Shown: positions 24,005 to 32,515 of the stretch, in pieces
How positions within the stretch are numbered: position 1 is the first letter of the stretch
How the letters are laid out: each line of letters starts with the position of its first letter
Assembly: GCA_038745625.1 (NCBI GenBank)
Contig: JBCDLG010000014.1
Location: forward strand, 1 to 40,694
Direction: 5' to 3'
Length of the DNA: 40,694 nucleotides
Source of the DNA: Parvularcula sp038745625
Lineage (GTDB): Bacteria; Pseudomonadota; Alphaproteobacteria; Caulobacterales; Parvularculaceae
Translations under genes and position numbers: made by a program
The notes under the pieces: model-generated
What the model saw: only the letters and a program-made list of their open reading frames with translations
What the model was told of the DNA's origin: nothing
Database searches by the model: none

Positions 24005-25417
24005 ATGTCCTATCAACCGGTCCTTCGGTTCGTCGCTTTCACGCTCTATGCGATGGCGGCGGCATGTGTGCTGCCGCTGGTCGTAGCGTTGACCGGTGGC
24101 CGGGGCGTGGCCCCCTTCGCTGTGGGGTTGGCGATCAGCGCCTTCCTGGGCGGTGCGCTGTTCATCTTGAGCACCAGCATGCGGCGGACCCGGTCGGCGC
24201 GATCGGGCTTTCGCGAGTTAATCCTTGCTTTGATGATCTTCTGGATCGCCGTCCCGTTCATCGCGGCCCTTCCGTTTTTGCTTCAGGGGCTTCGCTTGAC
24301 GGATGCCTGGTTCGAGGCCGTCTCGGCCTTGACGACCACCGGCGCATGGCTTTCCGAGCCAACGGCCAGGAGCGCCGTGGGCGGTATGCTCTACCGCGCC
24401 AGCCTTGAATGGCTTGGTGGGCTCGCGAGCCTTGCGACCGCTGCCGCCGTGTTCGTGCGGCCGGAGTTTGTTGGCATTGAGCCGCCGATCCCGCCTTTCG
24501 CTCGAGGGCGCCGGGACAGCTACCTCCGCGCCTTTTCGGCGGCGATCGAGGCGTTCGCGCCGGTCTATGCGAGCGTCACGCTGCTCAGTTTTTCCGCCTT
24601 TCTCCTCACCGGCGTTGAGCCAGCCGATGCAGCAACGCTCGCCATGTCGCTGATGGCATCGGGCGGTTTCACGCCCTTTCCTGGCGGGCTGATGGCCCTA
24701 TCGCCCGCTGGCATCACCGTCGCCACCCTCACCATGATTGTCAGCGCCATAAACTTCGTGGTGATCGCGCGCCTCGCGCTGCAGGGCTCTTCGCGCCTCA
24801 AGTCAGGACCCGACCCAGAGACCAAGGCTTTCCTCCTTCTGATCATTCCGCTCGGCTTTCTTCTGTGGACCAGCACGGGCGCTGGCGATTGGGACAAGAT
24901 CCCGGCGCAGATCGTCAATGGTGTCTCGCTTCTCTCCACCAATGGTTTTTTCATCGGTGAGCGCCCGGGCCTGACGCCTGTGTTGGTGACGGCGGTGATT
25001 GGCGGCGCGGCCGTTTCGACCGCGGGCGGGATTAAACTGCTCCGCTGGCTCATTACCTTCGGCCGGGCGGGGCAGGAGCTCTGGCGGCTGAGCCATCCCG
25101 GCGGGGTGATCGGCCGCGACCGTCCGCTGATCTATGAGTTCGGCGTGTGGATCCACACGATCGCCTTCACGATGGTGCTCGCCGCGCTCGTCCTCACGGT
25201 GGCGTTCTTTGGCTACAACCTTGAGCTGGCCGCGGCGACAGCGGTTGCTGTGGTCACCAATGCTGGCCCGCTCCTCTCGGTCGTCGAAGGCTCAACGGCC
25301 GATTTCGTCCATTTCGCTGAGCCGCTGCGCATCCTCTTGGCCCTGGGGATGATCGCCGGGCGGCTCGAACTCGTTTTGCTGTTTCTGCTGATAGACCGCA
25401 ATTTCTGGCGCGGTTAA
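24005..25417 (+). CDS. trkH: Trk potassium uptake protein TrkH
   Basis: This is a 470-residue membrane potassium transporter of the TrkH/KtrB family. The four selectivity-filter loops can be picked out: ALTTTGAWL near residue 109, LMASGGFTPF near 217, LLSTNGFF near 313, and AVSTAGGIKLLRW near 337. Each keeps the central Gly that coordinates potassium. Hydrophobic helices flank each loop in the usual fourfold pattern. GAGGAGA precedes the ATG. It follows trkA by 30 bases, so the pore and its regulator are co-expressed. Downstream, about 90 bases separate it from hfq. Confidence 0.93.
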   Translation: MSYQPVLRFVAFTLYAMAAACVLPLVVALTGGRGVAPFAVGLAISAFLGGALFILSTSMRRTRSARSGFRELILALMIFWIAVPFIAALPFLLQGLRLTDAWFEAVSALTTTGAWLSEPTARSAVGGMLYRASLEWLGGLASLATAAAVFVRPEFVGIEPPIPPFARGRRDSYLRAFSAAIEAFAPVYASVTLLSFSAFLLTGVEPADAATLAMSLMASGGFTPFPGGLMALSPAGITVATLTMIVSAINFVVIARLALQGSSRLKSGPDPETKAFLLLIIPLGFLLWTSTGAGDWDKIPAQIVNGVSLLSTNGFFIGERPGLTPVLVTAVIGGAAVSTAGGIKLLRWLITFGRAGQELWRLSHPGGVIGRDRPLIYEFGVWIHTIAFTMVLAALVLTVAFFGYNLELAAATAVAVVTNAGPLLSVVEGSTADFVHFAEPLRILLALGMIAGRLELVLLFLLIDRNFWRG

Positions 25418-25508
25418 GCCCGTTTCGCACAGGGTCTTTCATCCCGCGCTAAAAAGTTTTACGTGATGCTGCATCGCAATATGTCGCATCAAAAGAGAAG
25501 CTCAGGCC

Positions 25509-25751
25509 ATGGATAAGCCGCGCCCACTTCAGGACATTTTCCTCAACGAGATCCGCAAGCAGAAGGTGCCGGTGACGGTCTTTCTTGTGAACGGGGTGAA
25601 GCTCCAGGGCATCGTCACCTGGTTTGACAGCTTCTGTGTTCTTCTTCGTCGTGACGATCAGACTCAGCTGGTCTACAAGCACGCTATTTCGACCATCATG
25701 CCGCAAGGCCCGGTGGATTTGACTGAGGAAGCGACCGACGCCAACGCCTAG
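25509..25751 (+). CDS. hfq: RNA chaperone Hfq
   Basis: This 80-residue protein is a hexameric Sm-like RNA chaperone that pairs small RNAs with mRNAs. The Sm1 motif (VFLVNGVKLQGIVTWFDSFCVLL, in parts about residues 24-46) and the Sm2 motif YKHAISTIMP (about 56-65) are complete. Gln at residue 8 in the N-terminal helix lines the proximal RNA site. The C-terminal tail is short, as usual in Alphaproteobacteria. Upstream at 25465-25475 is a small palindrome, GATGCTGCATC. hflX follows in another frame, and the conserved start of HflX reaches back towards the hfq end. Confidence 0.96.
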   Translation: MDKPRPLQDIFLNEIRKQKVPVTVFLVNGVKLQGIVTWFDSFCVLLRRDDQTQLVYKHAISTIMPQGPVDLTEEATDANA

Positions 25752-25824
25752 TCCTTTTGAGACGGAGAGGCCGCCCGAAAAGGCCTTTGTCCTGCATTGC
25801 GCCCTGTCCGGCACAGGGCGCCAC

Positions 25825-27144
25825 TTGCGCTCGGCTGAAGGCGCGCTGGAGGAGGCGGCGAGACTGACCAAGGCGATCGGTATCGAGACCGTCCGTGCCG
25901 AGATTGTGAACCTGCATGAGGCGCGTCCCGCAACCTTCCTGGGGCAGGGCAAGGTCGATGAGATCGGGCAATGGCTAGTGGAGGCCGATGACGTCAAACT
26001 GGTCATCGTCAACACCCAGCTCACGCCCGTGCAGCACCGGAACCTTGAGCGCGCATGGAAGGCCAAGGTGCTGGATCGGACCGCGTTGATCCTCGAGATC
26101 TTTGGCGAACGCGCCTCCACCAAAGAGGGCACCTTGCAGGTGGAGTTGGCGCATCTGACGTTTCAGAAGTCCCGCCTGGTCCGTTCTTGGACGCACCTCG
26201 AACGCCAGCGCGGCGGCGCGGGCTTTCTTGGCGGCCCTGGCGAGCGCCAGATCGAAAGCGACCGCCGGATCCTCCAGGAAAAGATTGATCGTCTGAAAAA
26301 GGAGCTCGAGGACGTCCGCCGCACACGGAATCTTCAGCGCCGCAAGCGTAAGAGAGCGCCGCAGCCGGTCGTTGCGCTTGTCGGCTACACGAACGCAGGA
26401 AAATCGACGCTCTTTAAACGGATCACTGGAGAGGATGCCTTCGCCGAGGACCTGCTCTTCGCAACCCTTGATCCGCTGATGCGCCAGATCGATCTGCCGT
26501 CGGGAACCCCTGCCATTCTCTCTGATACAGTGGGGTTCATCAGTGATTTGCCGACCACGCTGGTCGCAGCTTTCCGCGCGACGCTCGAAGAGGTGCTCGA
26601 GGCCGATATCGTGGTTCATGTCCGGGACTACGCCCACCCTGAGAGCGATGCGCAGCGCGCCGATGTCATCAAGGTGCTGGCTGAGCTTGGTCTCACCGAT
26701 GAGACCGACGCGGTCTTTATCGAAGCGTGGAATAAGCTTGATGCCCTGCCTGTCACAGAGGGCGAGGCGGGAAGCGAGCGACACTTGCGCGACGCCGCGC
26801 GGGCGCGCGCTGACCTCGCAGAAGGTACGCCGAGCGACCCATTGCCGGTCGCGATCAGTGCACTGACCGGCGAAGGTATCGGGGATCTTCTCGAACGCCT
26901 CGACCAGGAGCTGACGGCGCGGCGACGCGAGGTGACGGTCCTGTTGCCCCCCGACGCAGGTGAGGCGGCCGCCTGGCTCCACCGCCATGGGGAGGTGCTG
27001 GACGAGAGCTGGTCGGACACCGGCGAGCAGACATTGACCGTGCGGCTGGAACCCCGGGATGTGGGGCAGTTTGAGAAACGCTTCGGCTTTGCCATCGATG
27101 GTGCCTCGTCTAACGACGAAGGCGGCCAGTCGATGGCCGGCTAG
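25825..27144 (+). CDS. hflX: Ribosome-associated GTPase HflX (N-terminus uncertain)
   Basis: This GTPase splits or rescues stalled ribosomes under stress. The N-terminal HflX domain has the conserved FLGQGKVDEI and HLERQRGGAGFLGGPGERQIESDRR (in parts). The coiled-coil linker follows, then the GTPase domain with G1 GYTNAGKST, G3 DTVGF and G4 NKLD. A C-terminal domain closes the protein. The first standard-type start is a TTG at 25825, giving 439 residues, but family-like sequence (KAFVLHCALSG) lies upstream of it in the same frame. Upstream there is no ATG, GTG or TTG back to the in-frame stop; only CTG codons (25723, 25792 and 25804) are present. The 25723 CTG would overlap hfq by 29 bases. 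The hfq-hflX order is standard. Confidence 0.92.
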   Translation: MRSAEGALEEAARLTKAIGIETVRAEIVNLHEARPATFLGQGKVDEIGQWLVEADDVKLVIVNTQLTPVQHRNLERAWKAKVLDRTALILEIFGERASTKEGTLQVELAHLTFQKSRLVRSWTHLERQRGGAGFLGGPGERQIESDRRILQEKIDRLKKELEDVRRTRNLQRRKRKRAPQPVVALVGYTNAGKSTLFKRITGEDAFAEDLLFATLDPLMRQIDLPSGTPAILSDTVGFISDLPTTLVAAFRATLEEVLEADIVVHVRDYAHPESDAQRADVIKVLAELGLTDETDAVFIEAWNKLDALPVTEGEAGSERHLRDAARARADLAEGTPSDPLPVAISALTGEGIGDLLERLDQELTARRREVTVLLPPDAGEAAAWLHRHGEVLDESWSDTGEQTLTVRLEPRDVGQFEKRFGFAIDGASSNDEGGQSMAG

Positions 27145-27217
27145 GCGTCAGGACCCGCTTTCCACCGTGCGCACAATGCGGTTTAGTCCCGGCGTGATGA
27201 TAAGAAGGTTGAACCCC

Positions 27218-29038
27218 ATGCCTCGCTTCGCTCCCTTCGTGGTCGCCATGATGGTCTGGGTCTGCAGCGCACCAGGTGCCGATGCCCAGATCGAGGAGGT
27301 CGACCTCATTGAGGCCGTCGAGATGCCAGCGCTTGAGCAGCGCCAGGTGCCGAACATCGTGATCGTCCTGGCCGATGATGCGTCGTTCACGGATTTCGGT
27401 GCCTATGGCGGGGAGATCGCAACGCCCAATTTCGACGCGCTTGCCGCCGAAGGTGTTCAGTTTACAAATTTTCATGCAGCGCCGATGGGCGCGCCCTCCC
27501 GCGCAATGTTGCTCACCGGGCTCGATAGCCATGAGGCGGGTCTTGCCGCTCTGCCAGCTTTTGCGCCTGCTGAGTATGAGGGCGAGCCTGGCTATCTCGG
27601 ACATTTGGGAGACGGCGTGCGGACAGTGGCGCGCCGCCTGCGGGATGTGGGATACCGGACATCCATCGTCGGCGCATGGCATCTTGGCGATGAAGAGGAG
27701 CACCTGCCTGCAGCGCATGGATTTGATCGGTCCTTCATTGCTCCTTCAGGGCATGGTGATCATTATACGGGCATGGCGGCAAGCCCGCTTCACGGGAAGA
27801 CGCAATGGTTTGAGAACGGAGAGCCTGTCGCGCTCCCCGAAGACTTTTATGCGTCTAAGGATCTGATTGACCAGGCTATCGCATATATCGGCGTGGATGG
27901 TGATCAGCCCTTCTTTGCTTATATCGCCTTCACAGCACCCCATGCGCCGCTGCAAGCGCCTGAGGAGAACATCGAACGCTATATCGGTCGCTATACGGAA
28001 GGGTGGCATGTGCTTCGCGACGAGCGTTGGTCGCGGGCGAAAGAGCTCGGCGTCATATCGCCCGACGCGCCTCTTGGCACGTTTGTCCCCGGCGGCCGGG
28101 ACTGGGCCGACCTCACAGGTGCTGAACAAGAGAATTATGCACGCCGCATGGCCGTCTATGCGGGAATGATCGACAGTCTTGATGACCATCTGGGACGGCT
28201 CGTCGATCATCTCAAAGCCACCGGCCAGTTCGAGAATACGGTCTTTATTCTGGCATCGGACAATGGTCCAGCGGGGGTGGAGCATGAAGCTGACCCGGAG
28301 TTTCGCCGGTGGGCTGGCGCTAAGGGTTATGGTTTTGAGACCGATCAATTGGGGCGTGCACGGACGTTCTCGAGCCTGGGCCCGGAATGGGCATCGGCGT
28401 CTGCCTCGCCTAGCACCCTCTTTAAAGGCTATATGTCGGAGGGCGGGACCCGCGTGCCGCTCGTGATCGCTGGGCCAGGCATTGAGAGCGGCCTTAAGTC
28501 GCGCGCCTTTGGTGTCATCTCCGACATCACGCCGACCATTCTCGATCTCGCCAATGCGCCCTTTGATCGGGAGGAGATGACGGGCCGTTCGCTGACCCCC
28601 ATCCTCCTCGGCGCGCAGGAGCGGGTTTACGGCGATCTCGACGCGGTTGGTCTCGAGCTTCACGGCAATGCCGCCCTTTTCAGGGGGCGCTACAAGATTG
28701 TGCGCAACAATCCGCCAGGGAGCGACGGCGAATGGCGGCTGTTCAACATAGAGGAGGATCCTGGCGAGACCCTCGACCTCTCTTTTGCCAGCCCTCGGCT
28801 CTTTGAGGACATGCTGTCGGACTACAGCCTCTATGAGCGGCGGGTGGGCGTTCAGCCGGTGCCCGATGGCTATGACCCGGCCGTCGTCGCCCGCGAGCGC
28901 GCCCAGTCGGAAATGGCAAAGGCGCTTTGGTGGCGTCCGGTGCTCGGGCTCCTCCTGGTTGTGGGGGGCGTCGCCCTTCTGTGGCAATTCGTGATCCGCG
29001 GGTTGCTGGTGAACCTCTTGTCCTCTCAGCGAGAATAG
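27218..29038 (+). CDS. Sulfatase-fold protein lacking catalytic residues (probable pseudoenzyme), membrane-anchored
   Basis: This is a 606-residue alkaline-phosphatase-superfamily protein with the arylsulfatase layout. A signal peptide (MPRFAPFVVAMMVWVCSAPGADA) comes first, the Asp-Asp metal ligands are at 53-54, and FTAPHAPLQAP, ASDNGP and FKGYMSEGGTRVPLVI follow. One C-terminal membrane helix (about 572-595) anchors it, with the main domain probably periplasmic. The sulfatase signature CxPSR reads GAPSR here, with Gly at 91 where formylglycine is made from Cys or Ser. GKWHLG reads GAWHLG, with Ala at 153 for the active-site Lys. The fold looks intact and there is no frameshift, so it may bind rather than cleave. 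The ATG at 27218 follows AGAAGG. Confidence 0.85.
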   Translation: MPRFAPFVVAMMVWVCSAPGADAQIEEVDLIEAVEMPALEQRQVPNIVIVLADDASFTDFGAYGGEIATPNFDALAAEGVQFTNFHAAPMGAPSRAMLLTGLDSHEAGLAALPAFAPAEYEGEPGYLGHLGDGVRTVARRLRDVGYRTSIVGAWHLGDEEEHLPAAHGFDRSFIAPSGHGDHYTGMAASPLHGKTQWFENGEPVALPEDFYASKDLIDQAIAYIGVDGDQPFFAYIAFTAPHAPLQAPEENIERYIGRYTEGWHVLRDERWSRAKELGVISPDAPLGTFVPGGRDWADLTGAEQENYARRMAVYAGMIDSLDDHLGRLVDHLKATGQFENTVFILASDNGPAGVEHEADPEFRRWAGAKGYGFETDQLGRARTFSSLGPEWASASASPSTLFKGYMSEGGTRVPLVIAGPGIESGLKSRAFGVISDITPTILDLANAPFDREEMTGRSLTPILLGAQERVYGDLDAVGLELHGNAALFRGRYKIVRNNPPGSDGEWRLFNIEEDPGETLDLSFASPRLFEDMLSDYSLYERRVGVQPVPDGYDPAVVARERAQSEMAKALWWRPVLGLLLVVGGVALLWQFVIRGLLVNLLSSQRE

Positions 29039-29223
29039 GATTCTGGCACGCGGTTCGCATCATCCCCTGCGCGCGGGCCCCAATTGGGGGTGCCCACACG
29101 CGATGGATGTAGGCGATGTGTCAAATCGGCCATAGTTTTTTGAGTTTCGCATCTTGCGGCATGGAACGTCCGGGACGAGACACCATACTGTCTGTATCAC
29201 GATGGGATGGTGGGGTGAGGTTC

Positions 29224-30234
29224 ATGACCGTGATGGTGCGTTCTTTCGTCGTCATGACCGCATTGGCCTGCTTCGGCACCGCTGCGGCGCAGCCAAATTT
29301 GGACGATCCTGACGCGACGTGGACGCTGCTCGTGGAGAACGACAGCTTCACCCGTGAGGACGACAACTACACCAGCGGCGCCAGCATCGGCTATGTCAGC
29401 GGCACCCGGGAGCTTTCGGGCTTTTCCCAGTTCTTGTCGGACACTTTTGTGCGGCCGAAGGGCGCCGCCGTGACACGGCGCGGTTTTACGCTGACCCATG
29501 CGTTCTACACGCCTGATAACTTGCGCCCCACGGAGTTCCAGCCCGGTGAGCACCCCTATGCGGGTCTCTTCACCGCGGAGGCGACGTGGATGGTGCAGCA
29601 GCGCCACCGTATCGACCGGTTCTCGGTCGAGTTCGGCTTTGTCGGCGACTCGGCATTGGCTGAGGACATCCAGAAAGCGACCCACGACATCACTGGCGAC
29701 GTCGACCCGCAGGGCTGGGACACGCAGGTTGACGATGAGGTGCTCCTGAACCTGCACTACAATGTGCAGAAGCGTTTCCTGCGCAGCCGCGCATTTCTCG
29801 GGGTTCCTGTTGATCTGATCGTTGGCGGTGTCGCGTCAGCCGGCAACAAATACACAGGCATTGGCGGCAGCACGACGCTGCGCTGGGGCCCCGGTATCGA
29901 CTCGACATTCTCCACCCACCGGGTGCGCACGGCGCTCAACGGTGGCTCCGGCTTCTTCACCGCTCGCAATGACGGCAAGTTCCAGTGGTATCTCTTTGGC
30001 GGCGGCGATGTCCGCGCCGTGGCGCACAACATTGTGCTCGACGACAGCTTCTTCCGCGAAGACGACTTCATCGACGTGCAAAGCAGCGTCTGGGTTGCGG
30101 ATTTCGAGATTGGCGCGGTCCTGCAACGCGGCAAGTATCAAGGCGCGGTCACCGTCGTTGCGCGTTCCCCTCAGTTCGATGAGGAGAACGAGACGCAGAC
30201 CTTTGCAGCCATCAGCCTGTCGCGGAAGTTCTAG
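29224..30234 (+). CDS. LpxR-like lipid A deacylase family protein (outer membrane)
   Basis: This is a 336-residue exported protein of the LpxR/DUF2219 family: a signal peptide in the first 22 residues (hydrophobic core VVMTALACFGTAAA), then a 12-strand-like beta-barrel. The family's hallmark start LLVENDSFTREDDNYTSG (in parts, residues about 34-52) carries the conserved Asn/Asp active-site and calcium-site residues. HPYAGLFTAEA is also conserved, and the protein ends in a Phe (SLSRKF), as barrels do. LpxR removes the 3'-acyloxyacyl group from lipid A, changing surface charge and immune recognition; whether this protein does so is not proven. The ATG at 29224 has GGGGTGAGG upstream. Its stop overlaps the secG stop within CTAG. 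Confidence 0.86.
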   Translation: MTVMVRSFVVMTALACFGTAAAQPNLDDPDATWTLLVENDSFTREDDNYTSGASIGYVSGTRELSGFSQFLSDTFVRPKGAAVTRRGFTLTHAFYTPDNLRPTEFQPGEHPYAGLFTAEATWMVQQRHRIDRFSVEFGFVGDSALAEDIQKATHDITGDVDPQGWDTQVDDEVLLNLHYNVQKRFLRSRAFLGVPVDLIVGGVASAGNKYTGIGGSTTLRWGPGIDSTFSTHRVRTALNGGSGFFTARNDGKFQWYLFGGGDVRAVAHNIVLDDSFFREDDFIDVQSSVWVADFEIGAVLQRGKYQGAVTVVARSPQFDEENETQTFAAISLSRKF

Positions 30235-30671
30235 TTCAGCGGGTTGTCTTCGGCGGGCGGGACATCGTCCGTCATGTCTTCGGTAGCGGGGACATCGGTG
30301 TCGACGCCAAGATCATCCGGCAGCGTGAAGATGTCTGTCGCCTCCGCCGGCGCCTCGACCGTGCCATCATCAGCCGCGCCAATGATGTCGGAGAAATCGT
30401 CCTCGTCCAGCGCCTCTTCCTCGGTCGGCAAGAAATCGATCTCCGACTGACCGCGGTCTGCGACCAACGCGAGGGTTAGTGAGGTGACGAAGAATATCCC
30501 TGCCAGAATGGTGGTCGTGCGCGTCAGCGCCGTCGCTGCCCCCCGGCCGGACATCAGCCCGCCGCCACCGCCGCCCATGCCCAGCGCACCGCCTTCGGAG
30601 CGTTGCAACAGAACGACGCCCACAAGGGCCAGCACCACCATGGTGTGAATGGTCAGAATAATCGCGGTCAT
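30231..30671 (-). CDS. secG: Preprotein translocase subunit SecG
   Basis: This is a 146-residue inner-membrane subunit of the SecYEG channel. Two membrane helices (about 3-22 and 52-72) flank the conserved cytoplasmic loop LLQRSEGGALGMGGGGGG, then SGRGAATALTRTT. The C-terminal half is an acidic Asp/Glu/Pro/Ala-rich tail, which is common in alphaproteobacterial SecG. Its start overlaps the end of the alpha/beta hydrolase gene by four bases (ATGA), and tpiA precedes that, so it is the last gene of a tpiA-hydrolase-secG unit. Confidence 0.93.
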   Translation of the reverse strand: MTAIILTIHTMVVLALVGVVLLQRSEGGALGMGGGGGGLMSGRGAATALTRTTTILAGIFFVTSLTLALVADRGQSEIDFLPTEEEALDEDDFSDIIGAADDGTVEAPAEATDIFTLPDDLGVDTDVPATEDMTDDVPPAEDNPLN

Positions 30672-31699
30672 GAGGCTTCCTGCTTGGTCGCGATCCGTTG
30701 CGGGAAGACCGCCGTGATCGCTCGGAGAGCGCTCTCTAGGGGCGAGCGACCTGCAATTTCAAGCCGTCTGTCGAGGCGATCGATGGCTGCGAGCACGCGC
30801 TCGGGGTGGGTGTGGTGGAGCGCATGCCCGCCATCCTCGATCACATCGATCCCGCAGTCCGGAATCTCCGCCTGTAGCTTGCGGGCGTGGACCGGCAGAA
30901 GGACGGTGATGTCGTGGGTTCCAGCGACCACCTCGGCTGGCACGTCGACCTCGTGATACCGCTTGGACAGCGGGACGAGCTGCTCATAGAGACGGCAAAG
31001 ATCCTGGGCATTCCATTTGAACTCTTTCGCCCGGAACGCGAGCTGCGACTGGACGCGTTCGAAGTAGTAGGCCGACGCCTTGGCGCCAGAGAGAGAGCGC
31101 TCGACAGCTCGGCGCAGGCCGTAGCGGCTGTAAAGGGCGATAAAGCTGCGCCGGAAGAACCAGCCATAATAGGGGTTGTTCCCGGCCTTGGCATACCACC
31201 GCAAGCCGCCAGGCCAGGGGTGGCTGACGGGCGCGACAAGCACGATCCCGGCGACGTCTTCGGGATAGGCGAGTGCCCAGACGAGCGCCGTGGCTGCGCC
31301 ATAGCTTTGTCCCACGACAACGTACCGCTCAGCGCCCTCGGCTCTCACCGCTTCGCGCATGGCCGCGACCTGCACATCCACCCGGTAGCCGTCATGCGGC
31401 CGGTCGGAAAACCCGTGTCCAGGCCGGTCTGGAGAGAGCACAAGACGTTCTTCGGCAAGCTCCCGCGCCAAGTCGATATCCATGTCGAGGCCATTGGTGA
31501 AGGTGCCGTGCACCATCACAACGGGCAGCTTCTCGCCGGGCTGACCGCGCTTGATCACATGAATGTTGCCTTCCTCGGTGGGCACGAGGTCGCCCGCTGG
31601 CTCCTTCCGCCGCGTGATCGCTCTGTCCTGGATAAAGGAGAACACGATCGTTCCCAGAACCAGGGCGAGGGTGACGAGGAGAAGGAGTTGGACGGACAT
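30668..31699 (-). CDS. Membrane-anchored alpha/beta hydrolase
   Basis: This is a 343-residue alpha/beta hydrolase with an N-terminal membrane helix (about 3-22) that probably tethers it to the inner membrane. The oxyanion region is VMVHGTFTNG (about 61-70). The nucleophile elbow GQSYG has Ser at about 132, the acid is in AGTHDITV, and the base is in DGGHALHH. The substrate is unknown; the layout is shared with lipid or ester hydrolases. The ATG overlaps the tpiA stop by one base (TGATG), and its end overlaps the secG start by four, so all three are coupled. This gene usually does not lie between tpiA and secG. Confidence 0.88.
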   Translation of the reverse strand: MSVQLLLLVTLALVLGTIVFSFIQDRAITRRKEPAGDLVPTEEGNIHVIKRGQPGEKLPVVMVHGTFTNGLDMDIDLARELAEERLVLSPDRPGHGFSDRPHDGYRVDVQVAAMREAVRAEGAERYVVVGQSYGAATALVWALAYPEDVAGIVLVAPVSHPWPGGLRWYAKAGNNPYYGWFFRRSFIALYSRYGLRRAVERSLSGAKASAYYFERVQSQLAFRAKEFKWNAQDLCRLYEQLVPLSKRYHEVDVPAEVVAGTHDITVLLPVHARKLQAEIPDCGIDVIEDGGHALHHTHPERVLAAIDRLDRRLEIAGRSPLESALRAITAVFPQRIATKQEAS

Positions 31700-32409
31700 C
31701 AGATCGAGCGCGCAATCGCCAGGAAGTCTTTGGCCACCAGGCTGGCGCCGCCAACCAAGGCCCCGCCGACATTGTCGATGCGAAGAATTTCCGCCGCGTT
31801 ACCGGGCTTGACCGAACCGCCATAAAGAAGCGGAGGTTGAGCGCCGAGCTTATCGCGCATGGCCTTGTGCATCTCGGCGATATCGTCCTCCTTTGGCGTG
31901 AGGCCCGTGCCGATGGCCCAGATCGGCTCATAGGCCACAATCACCTGATCAGCTTTGTCGACCACCACGTCGAGTTGGCCAGTCACCACTTCAACCGCTC
32001 GCAGGTCCTGACGTTGCTCCAAACTTTCACCGACGCAGAAGATGGGGACCAAACCGGTGCGCAGGACGGCTTCCACCTTGGCGCTGAGGGTCCGGTCACT
32101 GTCGCCGGAACGTTCCCGCGCCTCGGAATGACCGATGACGCAGTAAGAAGCTCCGGCATCGGCGAGCATCTCTGCTGACACACAACCGGTATGGGCGCCC
32201 GAAGGATCCTGGTGGCAGTCCTGGCCGCCGGTCTGGATCTTGGTGTTGCGGCAAGCAGCGCTCACCTCACGCAGCAGCGTGGCAGGCGGGCAGATCACCA
32301 TTTGCATGCCGTCCTTTGCCGCGGCCTCCGCCCCGTCAATGATCTGACCGACCTCGGCGAGCGAGGCGCTTGTGCCGTGCATCTTCCAGTTCCCGATTAC
32401 CAACGCCAT
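31699..32409 (-). CDS. tpiA: Triosephosphate isomerase
   Basis: This 236-residue glycolytic enzyme interconverts dihydroxyacetone phosphate and glyceraldehyde 3-phosphate. The catalytic residues are in place: Lys 9 in GNWKMHG, His 94 in CVIGHSEAR, and Glu 161 in AYEPIWAIGTG. The phosphate-gripping end motif LLYGGSVKPGN is present. It is slightly shorter than the typical 250. The ATG at 32409 begins the family N-terminus; the longer frame to 32487 adds unrelated residues. It heads the tpiA-hydrolase-secG unit and is divergent from the PpiD-like gene. An 8-bp inverted repeat lies in the shared 106-base control region. Confidence 0.95.
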   Translation of the reverse strand: MALVIGNWKMHGTSASLAEVGQIIDGAEAAAKDGMQMVICPPATLLREVSAACRNTKIQTGGQDCHQDPSGAHTGCVSAEMLADAGASYCVIGHSEARERSGDSDRTLSAKVEAVLRTGLVPIFCVGESLEQRQDLRAVEVVTGQLDVVVDKADQVIVAYEPIWAIGTGLTPKEDDIAEMHKAMRDKLGAQPPLLYGGSVKPGNAAEILRIDNVGGALVGGASLVAKDFLAIARSI

Positions 32410-32431
32410 CTCGCACGCCTTTCCTTTTCGC

Positions 32432-32466
32432 CCGCTTTGAAGGACCCCCGCCGCCTTGCAAAGCGG
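32432..32466. promoter_or_regulatory. Inverted repeat in the tpiA/ppiD-like divergent control region
   Basis: CCGCTTTG (32432-32439) and CAAAGCGG (32459-32466) are perfect complements with 19 bases between them. They lie 23 bases before the tpiA start and 50 before the PpiD-like start. The spacing could suit a dimeric regulator or an RNA hairpin, and no -10/-35 pair is obvious. It is seen in the sequence, with no known binder. Confidence 0.3.
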
Positions 32467-32515
32467 AAGCGAGCCATCCAAACGCATCCTTTGTGAAGAA
32501 CGAAAGGCTTACGGA

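Noticed and set aside
25465..25475. GATGCTGCATC palindrome upstream of hfq as an operator
   Set aside because: Only an 11-bp dyad with no recognised binder and no clear promoter around it; kept as a remark in the hfq entry.
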